From Leuctra nigra (taxonomy: Eukaryota; Arthropoda; Insecta; Plecoptera; Leuctridae), in contig OW203763.1 of assembly GCA_934045905.1 (NCBI GenBank), forward strand, positions 23,735,108 to 23,799,107: a stretch of DNA of 64,000 nt, written 5' to 3'. Position numbers and translations under genes: made by a program. The notes under the pieces are model-generated. The model saw nothing but the letters and a program-made list of their open reading frames with translations. It had not been told where the DNA came from and searched no databases. Shown piece by piece: positions 39,101 through 48,200 of the stretch; within the stretch, counting starts at the first letter, position 1; every line of letters begins with the position of its first letter.

Positions 39101-41619
39101 TAAATATTTTCATTTCATAACAATTAAAATTAGAATGCGTTGGTATCAATTTTACAATAATCCCGTGGTCAGGAATATTCTAAGTTGATACAAATTGGTG
39201 TATTTGCTCTCTTATTGTTATCTTTCTAACAGTCGTGTTTCCATTGCAGACGCTTATCACCTACCCCTGGGTATATTTCTCTTCCTGGGCTACAGTGAAA
39301 CTGATGAGTCCTTGCTCAAACCGCACAGTAATCTTACTGTACGAGATGCCGTCCTTTCATTGGAAGATTTCATGCGGAACGAGCTCAGTAACAAGGTAGA
39401 TTAATACAAGTTGAATGAAGAGTTACTTAGTTACCGTTTCTAGCCGCTAGGGATTTCTTTTACAACTAGATGTTTAATTTATCAAAGTAAAATAGTTCGA
39501 GAAGAAATAACAAGATTGCTTTAGGAATCTGATCGAATTAAGTACGTAATAGTCTTATTATTGAAGGAAGTTAATTGTGGCCAGCAATTAATTTATAACT
39601 TGTAATCTAAGAGGGATATTTTTTTCTGTAAATAGATTTGATTGCCAAAACGTAAATGCCATTTTCGTCCTTTGATTCTGTCTTCAAGTCTTAAAGTGCT
39701 CAACATTCTCGGAACTAAAATATGCTTTCCATCTCACAAATAATGGTTTATTATACCGTTTTACCTATAATGTAGAATCGGTATAGCTTAGAAAAGAATA
39801 TTTTAGAATTTCTGAACACGTCAAAAGGCGGACAGAATATAAAGAACGTCTATATTTCCCCAAGACTTATTTTTTTATGAGTCTGCCATACGTTAAAGTG
39901 AGAGGTAAAAGTATGAATATTAAATAGTAACGTGTCGGGGAAACCTTCTTCGAAAGCCTGCTGTTTGTCAGTCAACCTTTTTAACTTTCGCAACACGTTG
40001 CCGCACGTAGATTTGTCTTCGCTTTTCTTACATCCACGTGACAAAAAAATAACACACGATTTATGAGTCAATTAATCTTTTCTTTCTGATTGATTGCAGA
40101 CATCGTGTTCTTTAACACTCTATAACGTAACCAAGGAGAATCTTATTCTTCTTGCGAAGTTGCCACGCGAGAATATGACGTCACTGAGCAGAGATGCGCG
40201 GCAGAAAGCTGCAGCAGCGTTACTTCTCCGAGAGAAGGTGAGTAAATCACCCGACTAGGTTCATGGTGATCGGTGAGTAGAAGAGGATGATTTCAGATGA
40301 TTATCCTGATGATGGTTTACTAGCTGGAGAAAACATTTTTTTCTACTAATATTGATATTTGGAGCCGTGGTCAAGAAGTTAAACTGTATTTTTCCTTCAA
40401 TATAACATTACGTTTACTGTAATGAGATTTTGTAAATAAAGTATCCTGACATCTAATAATACATATACCATGTGCAATAACTTTATATAATATTATATAA
40501 GTATACACAATTTATCTCGAGAGGTAAGTAAAGTTTCTAAGATTTCGCTCCTCTGTGTTTGAGCTTTCTTCTTTGACTTTTACGACTTAGATTCACAATA
40601 GTTCGGATATATTATTAATTATCTAAACAGTTAATCGTGTAAGCTTAGTTTCAACGTCTTCAGGTACAGTGATACAGTGATACAGTGATGCAGTGATACA
40701 GTGATGCAGTGATACAGTGATGCATGCATTTCCTCTTGCAAAAGATCGATGGTAATTGAATAGTTCTTTGGGAAAAAGGAAATAAAATCTCTAGAGACTT
40801 TCCTATGTTTTAATGGGGTCTGGATTACTAACGACTGATCCATTGCACTTGTTTATTTTGAAAGGAGGTTGGTGGAGTTTACGTAGTTACAAGTTGCCTA
40901 ATAATGTTTCTACCTTGCTTATTTGAGTTTCTTCTAGACGCAGAGTTCTTCTGATCGTAAATCTTCTGATCAAAAGTATCAAAATATATAAGTAATAATT
41001 TCGATATTTTTGATCAGAAGATTTAAAGACAATTCGACTAATTATTGTTTATTTGTTTATAGATACAGTGTACTGTTTTTGATGAAGATCCCATAGATAT
41101 ACTTAAATATTTAGTTACTATTTTAATTACAATTTAAAATGAATTGAATAAGTTATTTAAATAATATATATTAATATTTAAAATACAAAACTGTGAATTT
41201 TCAGAATGTTTATCTTAGACGAATGTGTAATTATGTGATAATATTATTATCTTATATAAATAGAATTATCTTTGCCTATTTGATGTCCTCATCTCCGCTG
41301 TCAGTTTAGGAATAGTTCACTGGATTACACTGCATTTCTCCTCATTACTACGAAAACTATCGGCCTGACCTGAAGTAACAGAACGTTTTTCTCATTCCAG
41401 GAGGAATGTTCTTCACCGCTGCAAGAAATTAGTGAAAAGATCAATTCCCATCATCCCGAGCTCCATTCCCATCTCCTATTGTCCATATTCAAGATGGCGG
41501 AGGTAGAAGTGAAGGTACCGGAAGCGAGCACGGCGAGCCATGCCCGAGCGACGCCGACGACGCTTGCCGTCTTCGTCATAGGCGTCGTCTGTCTACTCGG
41601 ATGTCTACCCCCGTCGTGA
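14992..41619 (+). CDS. Gfrl: GDNF family receptor-alpha-like protein (Gfrl), 5'-partial, 11 coding exons
   Basis: Coding exons are 14992-15136, 16499-16626, 19918-20146, 27694-27831, 28165-28370, 29956-30273, 34486-34550, 36061-36265, 39250-39395, 40100-40237 and 41401-41619. All junctions are AG/GT and agree in phase, giving 644 residues plus stop. Residues about 11-90, 108-166 and 175-281 are three cysteine-rich domains with the spacing of GFR-alpha D1, D2 and D3. Residues 300-387 are a Thr/Pro mucin-like linker. Residues 391-472 form a further cysteine-rich module. The last about 20 residues are a hydrophobic GPI-attachment signal. Family knowledge: vertebrate GFR-alphas are GPI-anchored co-receptors for GDNF-type ligands, and Drosophila Gfrl has been linked to the adhesion molecule FasII. 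The likely place of action is the outer face of the plasma membrane. The signal peptide exon is not identified; the first exon begins inside a codon. Family assignment is strong; ligand and function are inferred. Confidence 0.88.
16499..16626 (+). CDS. Gfrl: Gfrl exon: second half of GFR domain 1
   Basis: This 128-bp exon was found by phase. The previous exon leaves two bases (AG); this one supplies one base to make Arg and then reads DLCHDAWTKLRLSPMFGCIC and on to NHNPCV. The acceptor is GATGTAG and the donor is TCG|GTAAGT. It ends with a single G, compatible with both downstream candidates: 17898 gives Asp and 19918 gives Gly. The cysteine pattern (C..GCIC..C..C) completes domain 1. Confidence 0.88.
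17898..18436 (+). CDS. Gfrl: Gfrl putative alternative terminal exon (short isoform)
   Basis: A 178-codon open frame begins right after a good acceptor (GGTTTCATTTCAG). It continues the phase of the exon ending at 16626 (G + AC = Asp) and ends at a TAA at 18434-18436. The predicted tail has no cysteines and no membrane segment; it is rich in Ser, Thr, Pro and Tyr and has a basic C-terminus. A canonical AATAAA lies 330 bp downstream. Used as a last exon, it would end the receptor after domain 1 and remove domains 2-3 and the GPI signal. Alternatively, a weak in-phase donor near 18326 (ACG|GTGAAG) would make it a 429-bp cassette exon between domains 1 and 2. Family databases were not consulted. 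Confidence 0.6.
18765..18770 (+). promoter_or_regulatory. Candidate polyadenylation signal AATAAA
   Basis: A canonical AATAAA sits about 330 bp after the stop of the putative alternative terminal exon of Gfrl. Its position supports a short 3' UTR there. The hexamer is common in AT-rich DNA, so on its own it is weak evidence. Confidence 0.35.
19918..20146 (+). CDS. Gfrl: Gfrl exon: GFR domain 2
   Basis: The acceptor is CTCCACAG and the donor CAA|GTGAGT. The exon encodes a linker (SDPEGELPRNFSFQ) followed by the domain 2 hallmark: CHLALDVCNNNYSC, then C..C..C and a final FCLC. Vertebrate GFR-alpha domain 2, the ligand-binding domain, has the same order of cysteines. The exon ends with two bases of a Lys codon. 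A (CT)n microsatellite starts about 45 bp into the following intron. Confidence 0.9.
20192..20230. repeat. (CT)n microsatellite
   Basis: A CT dinucleotide run with one C interruption, about 45 bp inside the intron after GFR domain 2. Confidence 0.95.
22545..22890 (-). CDS. Unassigned open frame in Gfrl intron
   Basis: About 115 codons run from a TAA to a TAG-type end, with no ATG at the start of the frame. The composition looks coding-like (KSLQRLNEMIAMKNETTNIP, then a charged tail ESEKKPSPPKIDTPLFGF). I do not recognise the family. It could be a remnant of a transposon gene or a retro-copied fragment; chance is also possible. No splice sites were established. Confidence 0.25.
24561..24787. 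mobile_element. Degenerate foldback element
   Basis: AAATTTCAGTACTGATAACT plus AAAAGGAGC..CTCAACACGAA on the left is mirrored, with mismatches, by TTCGTGTTGA..TCCTCCTTTTT..TTCAGTACTGAAAATT on the right. The middle is AT-rich with no frame. Confidence 0.5.
26050..26349. mobile_element. Foldback/MITE about 300 bp with about 105-bp arms
   Basis: The left arm TTTGCGATACGATTGGAGAC to GGTTATCCCTTGGCACATTT is mirrored by AAAATGTACCAAGGGATAAC to GTCTCCAATCGTATCGCAAA. The arms keep high similarity with small indels. The spacer is about 85 bp and there is no coding capacity. Confidence 0.8.
27694..27831 (+). CDS. Gfrl: Gfrl exon: first half of GFR domain 3
   Basis: The acceptor is TCATTTTAG and the donor CAA|GTACGA. 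The reading is KTDNKQDECLIAQEKLHPIC and on to C..C..C. The split Lys codons on both sides agree in phase with the neighbouring exons. It is preceded by the longest Gfrl intron seen here, about 7.5 kb. Confidence 0.9.
28165..28370 (+). CDS. Gfrl: Gfrl exon: second half of GFR domain 3
   Basis: The acceptor is TTCTATCTAG and the donor TTG|GTGAGC. It contains seven cysteines, including a NCAC motif like the WCDC-type motif of GFR-alpha domain 3, and ends LLWVNPCV. The final G of the exon joins TC of the next exon to give Val. Confidence 0.9.
29956..30273 (+). CDS. Gfrl: Gfrl exon: Thr/Pro-rich mucin-like linker
   Basis: The acceptor is TTCACGCAG and the donor CGA|GTGAGT. The 105 codons begin ESQKDFHTKRSAEG and become dominated by Thr, Pro and Ser, ending in runs such as TTTTPTTTP. 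This predicts a heavily O-glycosylated stalk between the GFR domains and the membrane-proximal module. The ACN repeat nature of the DNA explains the long low-complexity open frames on the other strand, which are not genes. Confidence 0.87.
30321..30718. mobile_element. Non-autonomous hAT-like MITE with 8-bp target duplication
   Basis: The element spans 30329-30710. Its terminal inverted repeats are CAAGGGCGTATACAGG on the left and CCTGGATACGCCCTTG on the right. Outside it lie TCTGTACT and TCTGTACC, an 8-bp target-site duplication with one mismatch. TIRs starting with CA and 8-bp duplications are typical of hAT elements. The interior has G-rich and C-rich subterminal tracts and no transposase frame. 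It sits in a Gfrl intron, just after the mucin exon. Confidence 0.75.
32959..34014. repeat. Tandem array, 8 copies of a 132-bp unit
   Basis: Eight consecutive 132-bp units begin with GATTTTCAAGTTTACG (the first copy has GATTGTC). The copies are almost identical. One T/A variant in the TGTATTAATG or TGTAATAATG segment is distributed T,T,A,T,A,A,A,A, and copy 8 has one extra change (GGGTCT for GGGCCT). 132 is divisible by 3, so a 366-codon open frame crosses the array; it is a by-product, not a gene. The array lies in the Gfrl intron between the mucin exon and the 65-bp exon. Confidence 0.95.
34486..34550 (+). CDS. Gfrl: Gfrl micro-exon, 65 bp
   Basis: The acceptor is CTTTGGTTTCAG and the donor CGG|GTGAGT. 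It reads FCVVQRKPQPDQFIREGKGK followed by Arg. The first two bases complete the split codon left at 30273 (A+GA = Arg), and it ends in phase 0, exactly as the next exon needs. It supplies the first cysteine of the membrane-proximal module and ends in a basic stretch (GKGKR). Confidence 0.82.
36061..36265 (+). CDS. Gfrl: Gfrl exon: membrane-proximal cysteine-rich module
   Basis: The acceptor is GTTCCACACAG and the donor CCAG|GTACAA. It encodes ten cysteines in 68 codons, opening DCSELCQCNEGETLIC and closing CLCYSGRFIC. The C.CxC..C pattern resembles small extracellular VWC-like modules, but I do not assign a named domain. It is distinct from the three GFR domains. Confidence 0.87.
37087..37432. 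repeat. Tandem array with CCAAT-containing units (48, 51 and 61 bp)
   Basis: Units start GCTGTAACCTTGAGCTCTG at 37087, 37138, 37199, 37260, 37308 and 37356, with a decayed seventh copy at 37409. Unit lengths run 51, 61, 61, 48, 48 and 53. The difference is presence or absence of GACCACAAGGTC within the unit. Every unit carries GATTGGTC, an inverted CCAAT box. The array lies in a Gfrl intron after the exon ending at 36265. The antisense open frame across it is an artefact. Confidence 0.9.
39250..39395 (+). CDS. Gfrl: Gfrl exon: conserved C-terminal region, part 1
   Basis: The acceptor is TTTCCATTGCAG and the donor AAG|GTAGAT. It reads AYHLPLGIFLFLGYSETDES and on to LEDFMRNELSNK, with one N-glycosylation sequon (NLT). 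It contains no cysteine. The phase is 1 in and 0 out, matching both neighbours. Confidence 0.87.
40100..40237 (+). CDS. Gfrl: Gfrl exon: conserved C-terminal region, part 2
   Basis: The acceptor is TGATTGATTGCAG and the donor AAG|GTGAGT. It is 46 codons, phase 0 on both sides, and reads TSCSLTLYNVTKENLILLAK and on to a run of Ala and Leu ending LLLREK. It has two sequons (NVT, NMT). Confidence 0.87.
40665..40728. repeat. 8-bp minisatellite TACAGTGA/TGCAGTGA
   Basis: Seven to eight 8-bp units alternate between TACAGTGA and TGCAGTGA and end in TGCATGCA. It lies in the last Gfrl intron. Confidence 0.85.
41401..41619 (+). CDS. Gfrl: Gfrl last exon with GPI-anchor signal
   Basis: The acceptor is TTTTTCTCATTCCAG. 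It has 72 codons and then TGA at 41617-41619. It begins EECSSPLQEISEKINSHHPE. Near the end a small-residue stretch (STASHARATPTT) precedes a hydrophobic end (LAVFVIGVVCLLGCLPPS) with no charged cytoplasmic tail. That is the layout of a GPI-attachment signal, as in GFR-alpha receptors. Confidence 0.88.
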   Translation, partial: EECSSPLQEISEKINSHHPELHSHLLLSIFKMAEVEVKVPEASTASHARATPTTLAVFVIGVVCLLGCLPPS

Positions 41620-44600
41620 CAGATAGCAAATAATTAAACAAATATAAATACAAAGAATACATATCCTCTGTCTGTGTACAGACTAGAGTTAGGTAAAAAA
41701 GAAAAACATAAAAGCATATGATTAAGAGAAAGTCGAAGAGAAAGCTAGTTCATGTTATCAAATGAAGATTACTGTTCTATCAGATTGGTATTTCGGATGG
41801 TTTCATCCATGGTTTCAACTCTCATGGCCGTGCAATTTTGTACAGATTTAGTCTAGGGTAATTAACTGAAAAAAAACTATCGCATCGAACGTTTATAAAT
41901 GAAAATTTAAATGATTACAGGAATACTCGTTTTGGGAAATGCAATCGTGTGAAACAAAATATTATTATATCTCTAATAAGACATCTTTACTACGATCGAA
42001 TCAATAATAATAATAATAATCGCAATCATTGCACGGAACCGAAGATTATATAATTACGAAGCCTTGCACTGGAAGTGACGTGTTATAATAGTTATAAAGT
42101 AGGCGAAATAATGATGGACTATTCTAAGTAAAGAAAACTCTGTTCGATTTGTTCCCTATTTAATGTGGGTTAATGGAGATGTCGATTTTCAAAGTCAATC
42201 AAAATCCAGACTTCCTACAGCTGTGTGTAATCATCGAATGTTCGATACATAATCTATAACTCATTAGGTTGATACAAGGTTGAAAATCAGCTCTATCTTG
42301 ACAGATCAAATGCAGGTGACATAATGCTAATCAGGACCCGATTAACTGGACCCCAACTAGATCTTCTTTAGTCCATTGTCGTCTGATTTATCAACATATC
42401 TCCCAAACGTGTAGACTACCCTCGACCCAAAGCTTTAGTCCCCCACCCATGCATTGAGCTAGTTCAGTTCCATATATCTAAGACCGAAGATATGTATTGA
42501 CATAATATTATAATCCACAATCACATATTCGTTACGCAAGTGTATTTTTGTCAATTTCCTTTTCTGGGGTCCACTTTATTCTATTCTGTTTAAAAATTTG
42601 AATAATTAGTCCGATGTATATGAATGTTTTACCGTCGCAAAAGTGTTTTACTGTGTTACATAAAAATAGACAAAAAATAGACAAAAAATGATCAAGAGTC
42701 ATTGGCAATATAGCTCCATAGCTAACTACTGGATTGCGTTTGGAATATCTATTTAAAGTGTTCTACTGTATTACTACATAATGAAAGACAATTGAGCAAC
42801 TAGATATGTATCTATATCATACAATAATTGTTGTGTTCCTTATGTTTTCGCAATGCCTGTGATGTCCCTTATCAGGTTCCAGTGAAATGTTTAGATATTG
42901 AACGTCTTCCTCCATAAAATTATCAGAATTTAATCCCGAATGTACTGTGCCGTCTTCATATCAATATCAATCTCTACGCCTAAGATGTTGCCAACAAGTA
43001 CACCGTATAGAATACTAGACAAAATCTATATTAGAGAGTGAACAAAGACAGTCCATTTCGATATATAAAAAATGGCGATTGTCGTTAATGTATTCTATGA
43101 TTTATGTAAAATCGCTCAGTGCATGTGTAGGATAATTTAGTCTAGAGAAAAAAAAATATAAGGTTAAAAACATCATTTGCCTTCACTTTGAATAAAATCA
43201 GCCGTTTGTAAAATAAATAAGAGTCAAAATTAATTTGCTGTGCAATACCATGTTGTACTCCATATCTCGGAGGTAAGTTTAGCTGTTGAAATCGAAGCTC
43301 TTGACCAAAAATTCTGTGATCCCAGTACAGTCGATTGGCGTTGCATGCCAATCAAATAACCAATTAGCTGGCGCCTGAGTCATGAGGCAAATTGGTATAA
43401 TTACAGATGATTGGTCAAGCGAATTGTGTGACTATTAAAAACAATGTGAAAGGTATTTTTGTTTGCTGTGATGCTGAACAGTAATTGATTCATTTTAATA
43501 TGATTAAAATAGCAATCGCACAAAATTCTAATCGAGTTGCTGTGCTTAAGAAAAGCCGTGTCACTTCTCATTCATGGCTTGATTTCTGTTTTTTGGTCAC
43601 AAGCAAGGTTCCACAGAAGTCCTGTTGATTGATATAAATAATTATATAAATATATTATATATTGAGTAATTGATTAGAGTGATCGACATTCCTGCCTCAA
43701 TGCTTAGTGACTTTTAGAGGTACCAATGGCTTCAAAATCACAATGTTAACTATATACCTACCATCCCTTTAGTAGTTTGCCCACACGAATTCTATTAGAC
43801 ACAACGGGATGAATGGGATATCATCTTATATCTATGACTTCTGGGAACCCTTTTGTTACATCAAAAATATGTTGTTAAGATGTGTAAAAAAATTTATTCA
43901 ATAAACCTGTTTTCTTTATTAATTTTATTTTATTTAGAATAGTACTACATTCAAAATGCTGAAATATATATGTAAGTAGGACAAGCTAGTCTTCATCAAA
44001 CAGTTAATGTAAACTTTGAACTCCGTTTCTATCATATTTGATTTTGACCTTTGGTTGGCTACAATTCTTCAATAGCTGAGACTGACTCAACGCGATCTCG
44101 ACTGCGGAGTCTGTGTGTTGGGATGACGTTGTTGTCTCGACACTAATTAGGGTTGATTCCAAGTTGTCACCTCTCCCTCCCCCTCCCCCTCCCCCGCCTC
44201 TTGCTCAACACCAGGTCACCAAGCTACCTACTCGAGTTGTAGCTGGGGAGAATGCGTCATCGTCATTCATTGATGAGATCTGAGATTATTATTCAGTTGT
44301 GATCCCTCCATGCTTCAAGTAGCTTCCAGAACATGTTGCACAGAGTTGTTAGGAACGAATTAGAAGTGTATCGACAAAAATAAGACAAAGCGACGATTCA
44401 AAGGCATTGTAAGAATCGGATAAAATACCCGCGAATTGTTTTATTACGGAATGCTTTTCTTGCAAAATATTTAATTTAAAATTTGAACCTGCATTTAATC
44501 TCGATTCTCTTTGGCAAAAAATCAATTCCAAGAAACATCTCTCTATGTGAAATCAATAATATTGTTTCAGCAATAACTAATCAGAAGCGAGATTCTGCTT

Positions 44601-45163
44601 TTGACACGTGGCTTTAGAAATACTTAATTCTATAATAAGTCATTAACGGGAGTTACAAGTTACTGCACTATTTGGAAACATTTAATCAGAATTAACAATT
44701 GAGTAATTCTATTATTACAAATAAAACAGATTGTAAGGGAACTATACTTGAAACCCGAGTGTCATGTGACGCATATGAACTTTGACCTCTTCACGGCTTA
44801 TCATCTTAATGAAACGAAAGCATCCTTTGACCCGGAGATTTCATAAGTTTCGGAGTAGTTGTGCATCTCTTGATCTGGCATGAACAACATCTGTGAGTGA
44901 TTTAGTCAAATCGATTCCGAATCAGGGGTGATAGTGACAAGAACAGTGCAACGTACCACCAAAGAACATTGCAGTTCCAAGTCTCTTTGCTATATGTGTG
45001 GGATTTAACTATCAAGTTTATACAATCAATTTTCATTCCGTTGATTAACTTGCATGGTTGTGATGGTAGTGGACAAAGTAATAATGAAGAGATGAGAAAA
45101 ACTATGGAATATTCTACCGACATTTCTGTTTTGCCTACGAGAGTGCGTAGGAAAAGTGTAAAA
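41620..45163. other. Intergenic region between Gfrl and apoLpp
   Basis: It holds the Gfrl 3' UTR of unknown length and the apoLpp promoter and 5' UTR. A C-rich run at about 44170-44200 (CCCTCCCCCTCCCCC type) could form a G-quadruplex on the minus strand. No additional gene is recognised. Confidence 0.6.
43900..43905 (+). promoter_or_regulatory. Candidate Gfrl polyadenylation signal AATAAA
   Basis: A canonical hexamer lies about 2.3 kb after the Gfrl stop and 1.26 kb before apoLpp. It would imply a long 3' UTR. No closer AATAAA was seen between the stop and this point, but the call rests on the hexamer alone. Confidence 0.2.
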
Positions 45164-45224
45164 ATGTCGATATTATGGTTTTTAGGTGTGTATGTTCTCA
45201 TCATTGGAATAACTACAGCAGCAA
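45164..45224 (+). CDS. apoLpp: apoLpp exon 1: signal peptide
   Basis: The ATG at 45164 has a favourable context (AAAAATGTC) and starts an ideal signal peptide. In-frame ATGs at 45104 and 45092 lie upstream with no stop between; using them would add a 20-24 residue polar extension, so I prefer 45164. The donor is CAGCAA|GTAAGT, leaving one base that makes Asn with the next exon. Confidence 0.8.
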
Positions 45225-48200
45225 GTAAGTCGTTTTATTCTAATAATACGCCAACAAAATGTAGATTTAGTTTATTTCAGATGCATGATCCACTTCAATT
45301 AATCACTTTTTCTTGCTAAATTATTCTCTGAAATAACGAGTGATAGGGAAGGATTTAGGAATATGAATTTATTACCCTGCGTAGAATTGTCAACTCCTAC
45401 GATCTGTTTAAAGAGTCATTTGCATACCATTTGGTCCAAATCTGATAGCTGTCGCGTAATTAATTCATAGAGACCAGCACTTAATTCACACCACTAAAAG
45501 AAGAAGGGCTGTAAATGGTCGTTTGCTATAGTAGATTATATTTCTTCCAAGACAGTAAACTCGAATACTACGGTCGAATTCTTGAACAAAAGATTCATCA
45601 AACTGCATAGACGTTATTTATCATATTTGTTTTATTATAAATAACAATTTGAAGTTTATATGACAATCAGGTCAAGATTTGCTATCTATATCCTAATTTA
45701 AATTACCCTTATTACTGCCCTTATTTAACTCACAAATTTGCATAATTACTAATTGTTTGTTCTATCTAAGCCTAAATTACCATCATTGTGTAACACCCCA
45801 TGAGAAACAATCTCATTTGCATAAATTCTAGATAAACTTAATCTTTTGGCTGGTATTATTGGAAAAAGAATAAGCCAAGAGAATTATATTTGCTATGAAA
45901 CATGTATTTTCGGCTGAATATATAATATAATTTTTGTGTAGCAGTCGAAATAAATCCCACCAATTTCCAGAAGACGATTTAATCACCATAACGGACTTAG
46001 CTAGTTAATTTGATCAACACAGCGAATATCGGAAAGATTTTTATTTCAGATCCACTTAAGAGTCCTGCAATATGCGGTAGGCCAACATGCAATCGTAAGT
46101 ATTATTACATTTATTGATTTTAAATGAAAAAATTGGTATTCTACGAAAACAATCTTTACCCAGACTCAAAAATTGTAAAACAAATCTCTTGTTTTAAGCC
46201 CTCAACACCCAGTGTTCATCACGAATTAAAAAATTAGCATTGTCAGGAATTGTTATACGAAAACTACGTACAATAGTATAGCATGGAATTAATTAAAGAA
46301 TTCTGTAATTCATTGGCATACATACTTTCATTGTACAATATATGCCGAGTCAGTGTATTAACAATTTAATTAAGTACAGACGGTGAACAATAGTTCATTA
46401 CCAATTTTGTGTATAATATTGAATGATTTCAATATTAAAAATTATGCTTTATATAAATGTGTGATTATTTCAGAACATCTATAGCAATAATATTCTTTTG
46501 AAGACCCGCCAATAAATTATGTAATTTTTATAGCACAGGAATACAAAATGTAAATATCATTTATAATTCACAGTTCAACTATCAAGTGCATTTGCGGATA
46601 AAAGACAAAATTTAATTCTCAGCTCTAAAGTTAAGTATAAATTTGCACGCTTTTACCTCAAACCTCTTTACGTCGTTTTGGCATAAAATAGTAATGAATG
46701 TAACAATTCTAATTTCTGTGTGTCAAGAGTTGTGAATGGAAAGTTAACATACACATTTGATTCTGTGGAAAGTTCTAATTGATGCCACGAGAAGTAGTGG
46801 AGGGTCGAAGTGGATTCCCTCGTTTTCAACTGACAGTTGATTTCGAGCGAGTTGCCAATTGAATTTAACGAATCGTAATGAATGTGTTCAGCTCCCCTCT
46901 TAACCATAGAACACTCTTTAATATTTTATACTCAATTGCTTGTCACATACAACGGGTTTGCAGATATGATAAATTTAAAATGCATAATTTTTGAAACACT
47001 TGATTTCGAGTTCCCTTTGCCCTTGAGGACATAACTTTGTATTAGTGTTTGTTTGTATTCATACGGGTAAAAAGCAATATGCTTCTTTGTTTTCTGTAAG
47101 ATTGTAAAAAAATTATTAAACTTTTGTTCCTATTATCTTAATTACAACTAAGGTATTTTTAATCATATTTATATAATACATTATAAACAATACAAAAATC
47201 CCTTCAAGTTATTTTTTAATTTCAAGCTTATTGAATTTTAATTAGCGAGTAGATACTATATCTACTGTATATCTATATACGGTTCAAGTTTGAAATAAAA
47301 CGTTCAATAAAGTATATAGTGTCATTGGTATTAGGAGGATGATGTAATGAAGTCGCAATGCATTTTTAGAACATTCTAAAATTAAGCTGTGAGTCACAAT
47401 GATACGATTCGATTGTGGTGAAACTTTGATATTTTTTCTGAAAGAAGTTACACCCAGAAACACAAAACTTGTACATATTTCCAATAAGAAAATATGTTCC
47501 ATTCCATGTGCAATTTTTGTGACCTTGAGTGTATATAGTACATTCATTCTTTGTAATACGACCACAACTCGTTTTTGAAAACAATCTTTTTTTAAAAATA
47601 TATTTGTGTTAGGTATACCATTAGAATGAACTTATTTTGTAAAGTTATGCAATTCCTAAATCTCGCCAAGTCATGAAAAGTTTCGAAATTCAATTTCCAA
47701 TGTCGCGTCAACAACATTTTATTGAAACAAGATTCAAAACAACAAATCAAACACATCGCTTCCTTGAAAATCAGCTCAATGGAAACATAACATAACTGTC
47801 GAGTTATTTTCTATCAAGTTTTCAATATTTTAGCTGGAATAAAATTCAAATATCAACAAGATTATCGGTACCAATATCAGTATGCAGTGGACATCTCGAC
47901 CCTCTTCGCGGGATCAAGCAAGAATGAATCATCGATGCATATTGGTGCAGAAGTCACGTTGGATTTCATAACACCGTGCGAAGGCATTTTGAAGGTGAGA
48001 AAGTAGTTCGATTTATTTGGCTCCCTAGAGGAGAATATTTTCAAATCGCAAATCGAGTCGACTTATTTCTGTTAGAAGTGACATCGCATAACGATCGAAA
48101 GTGTTGACCTCTGTTTGAGGTTGTATTGACATATTTTGTTTTGAAAATATGATCCTCTAATGAATTAATAATATTAGATAAAGACCTATTTACTTGATGG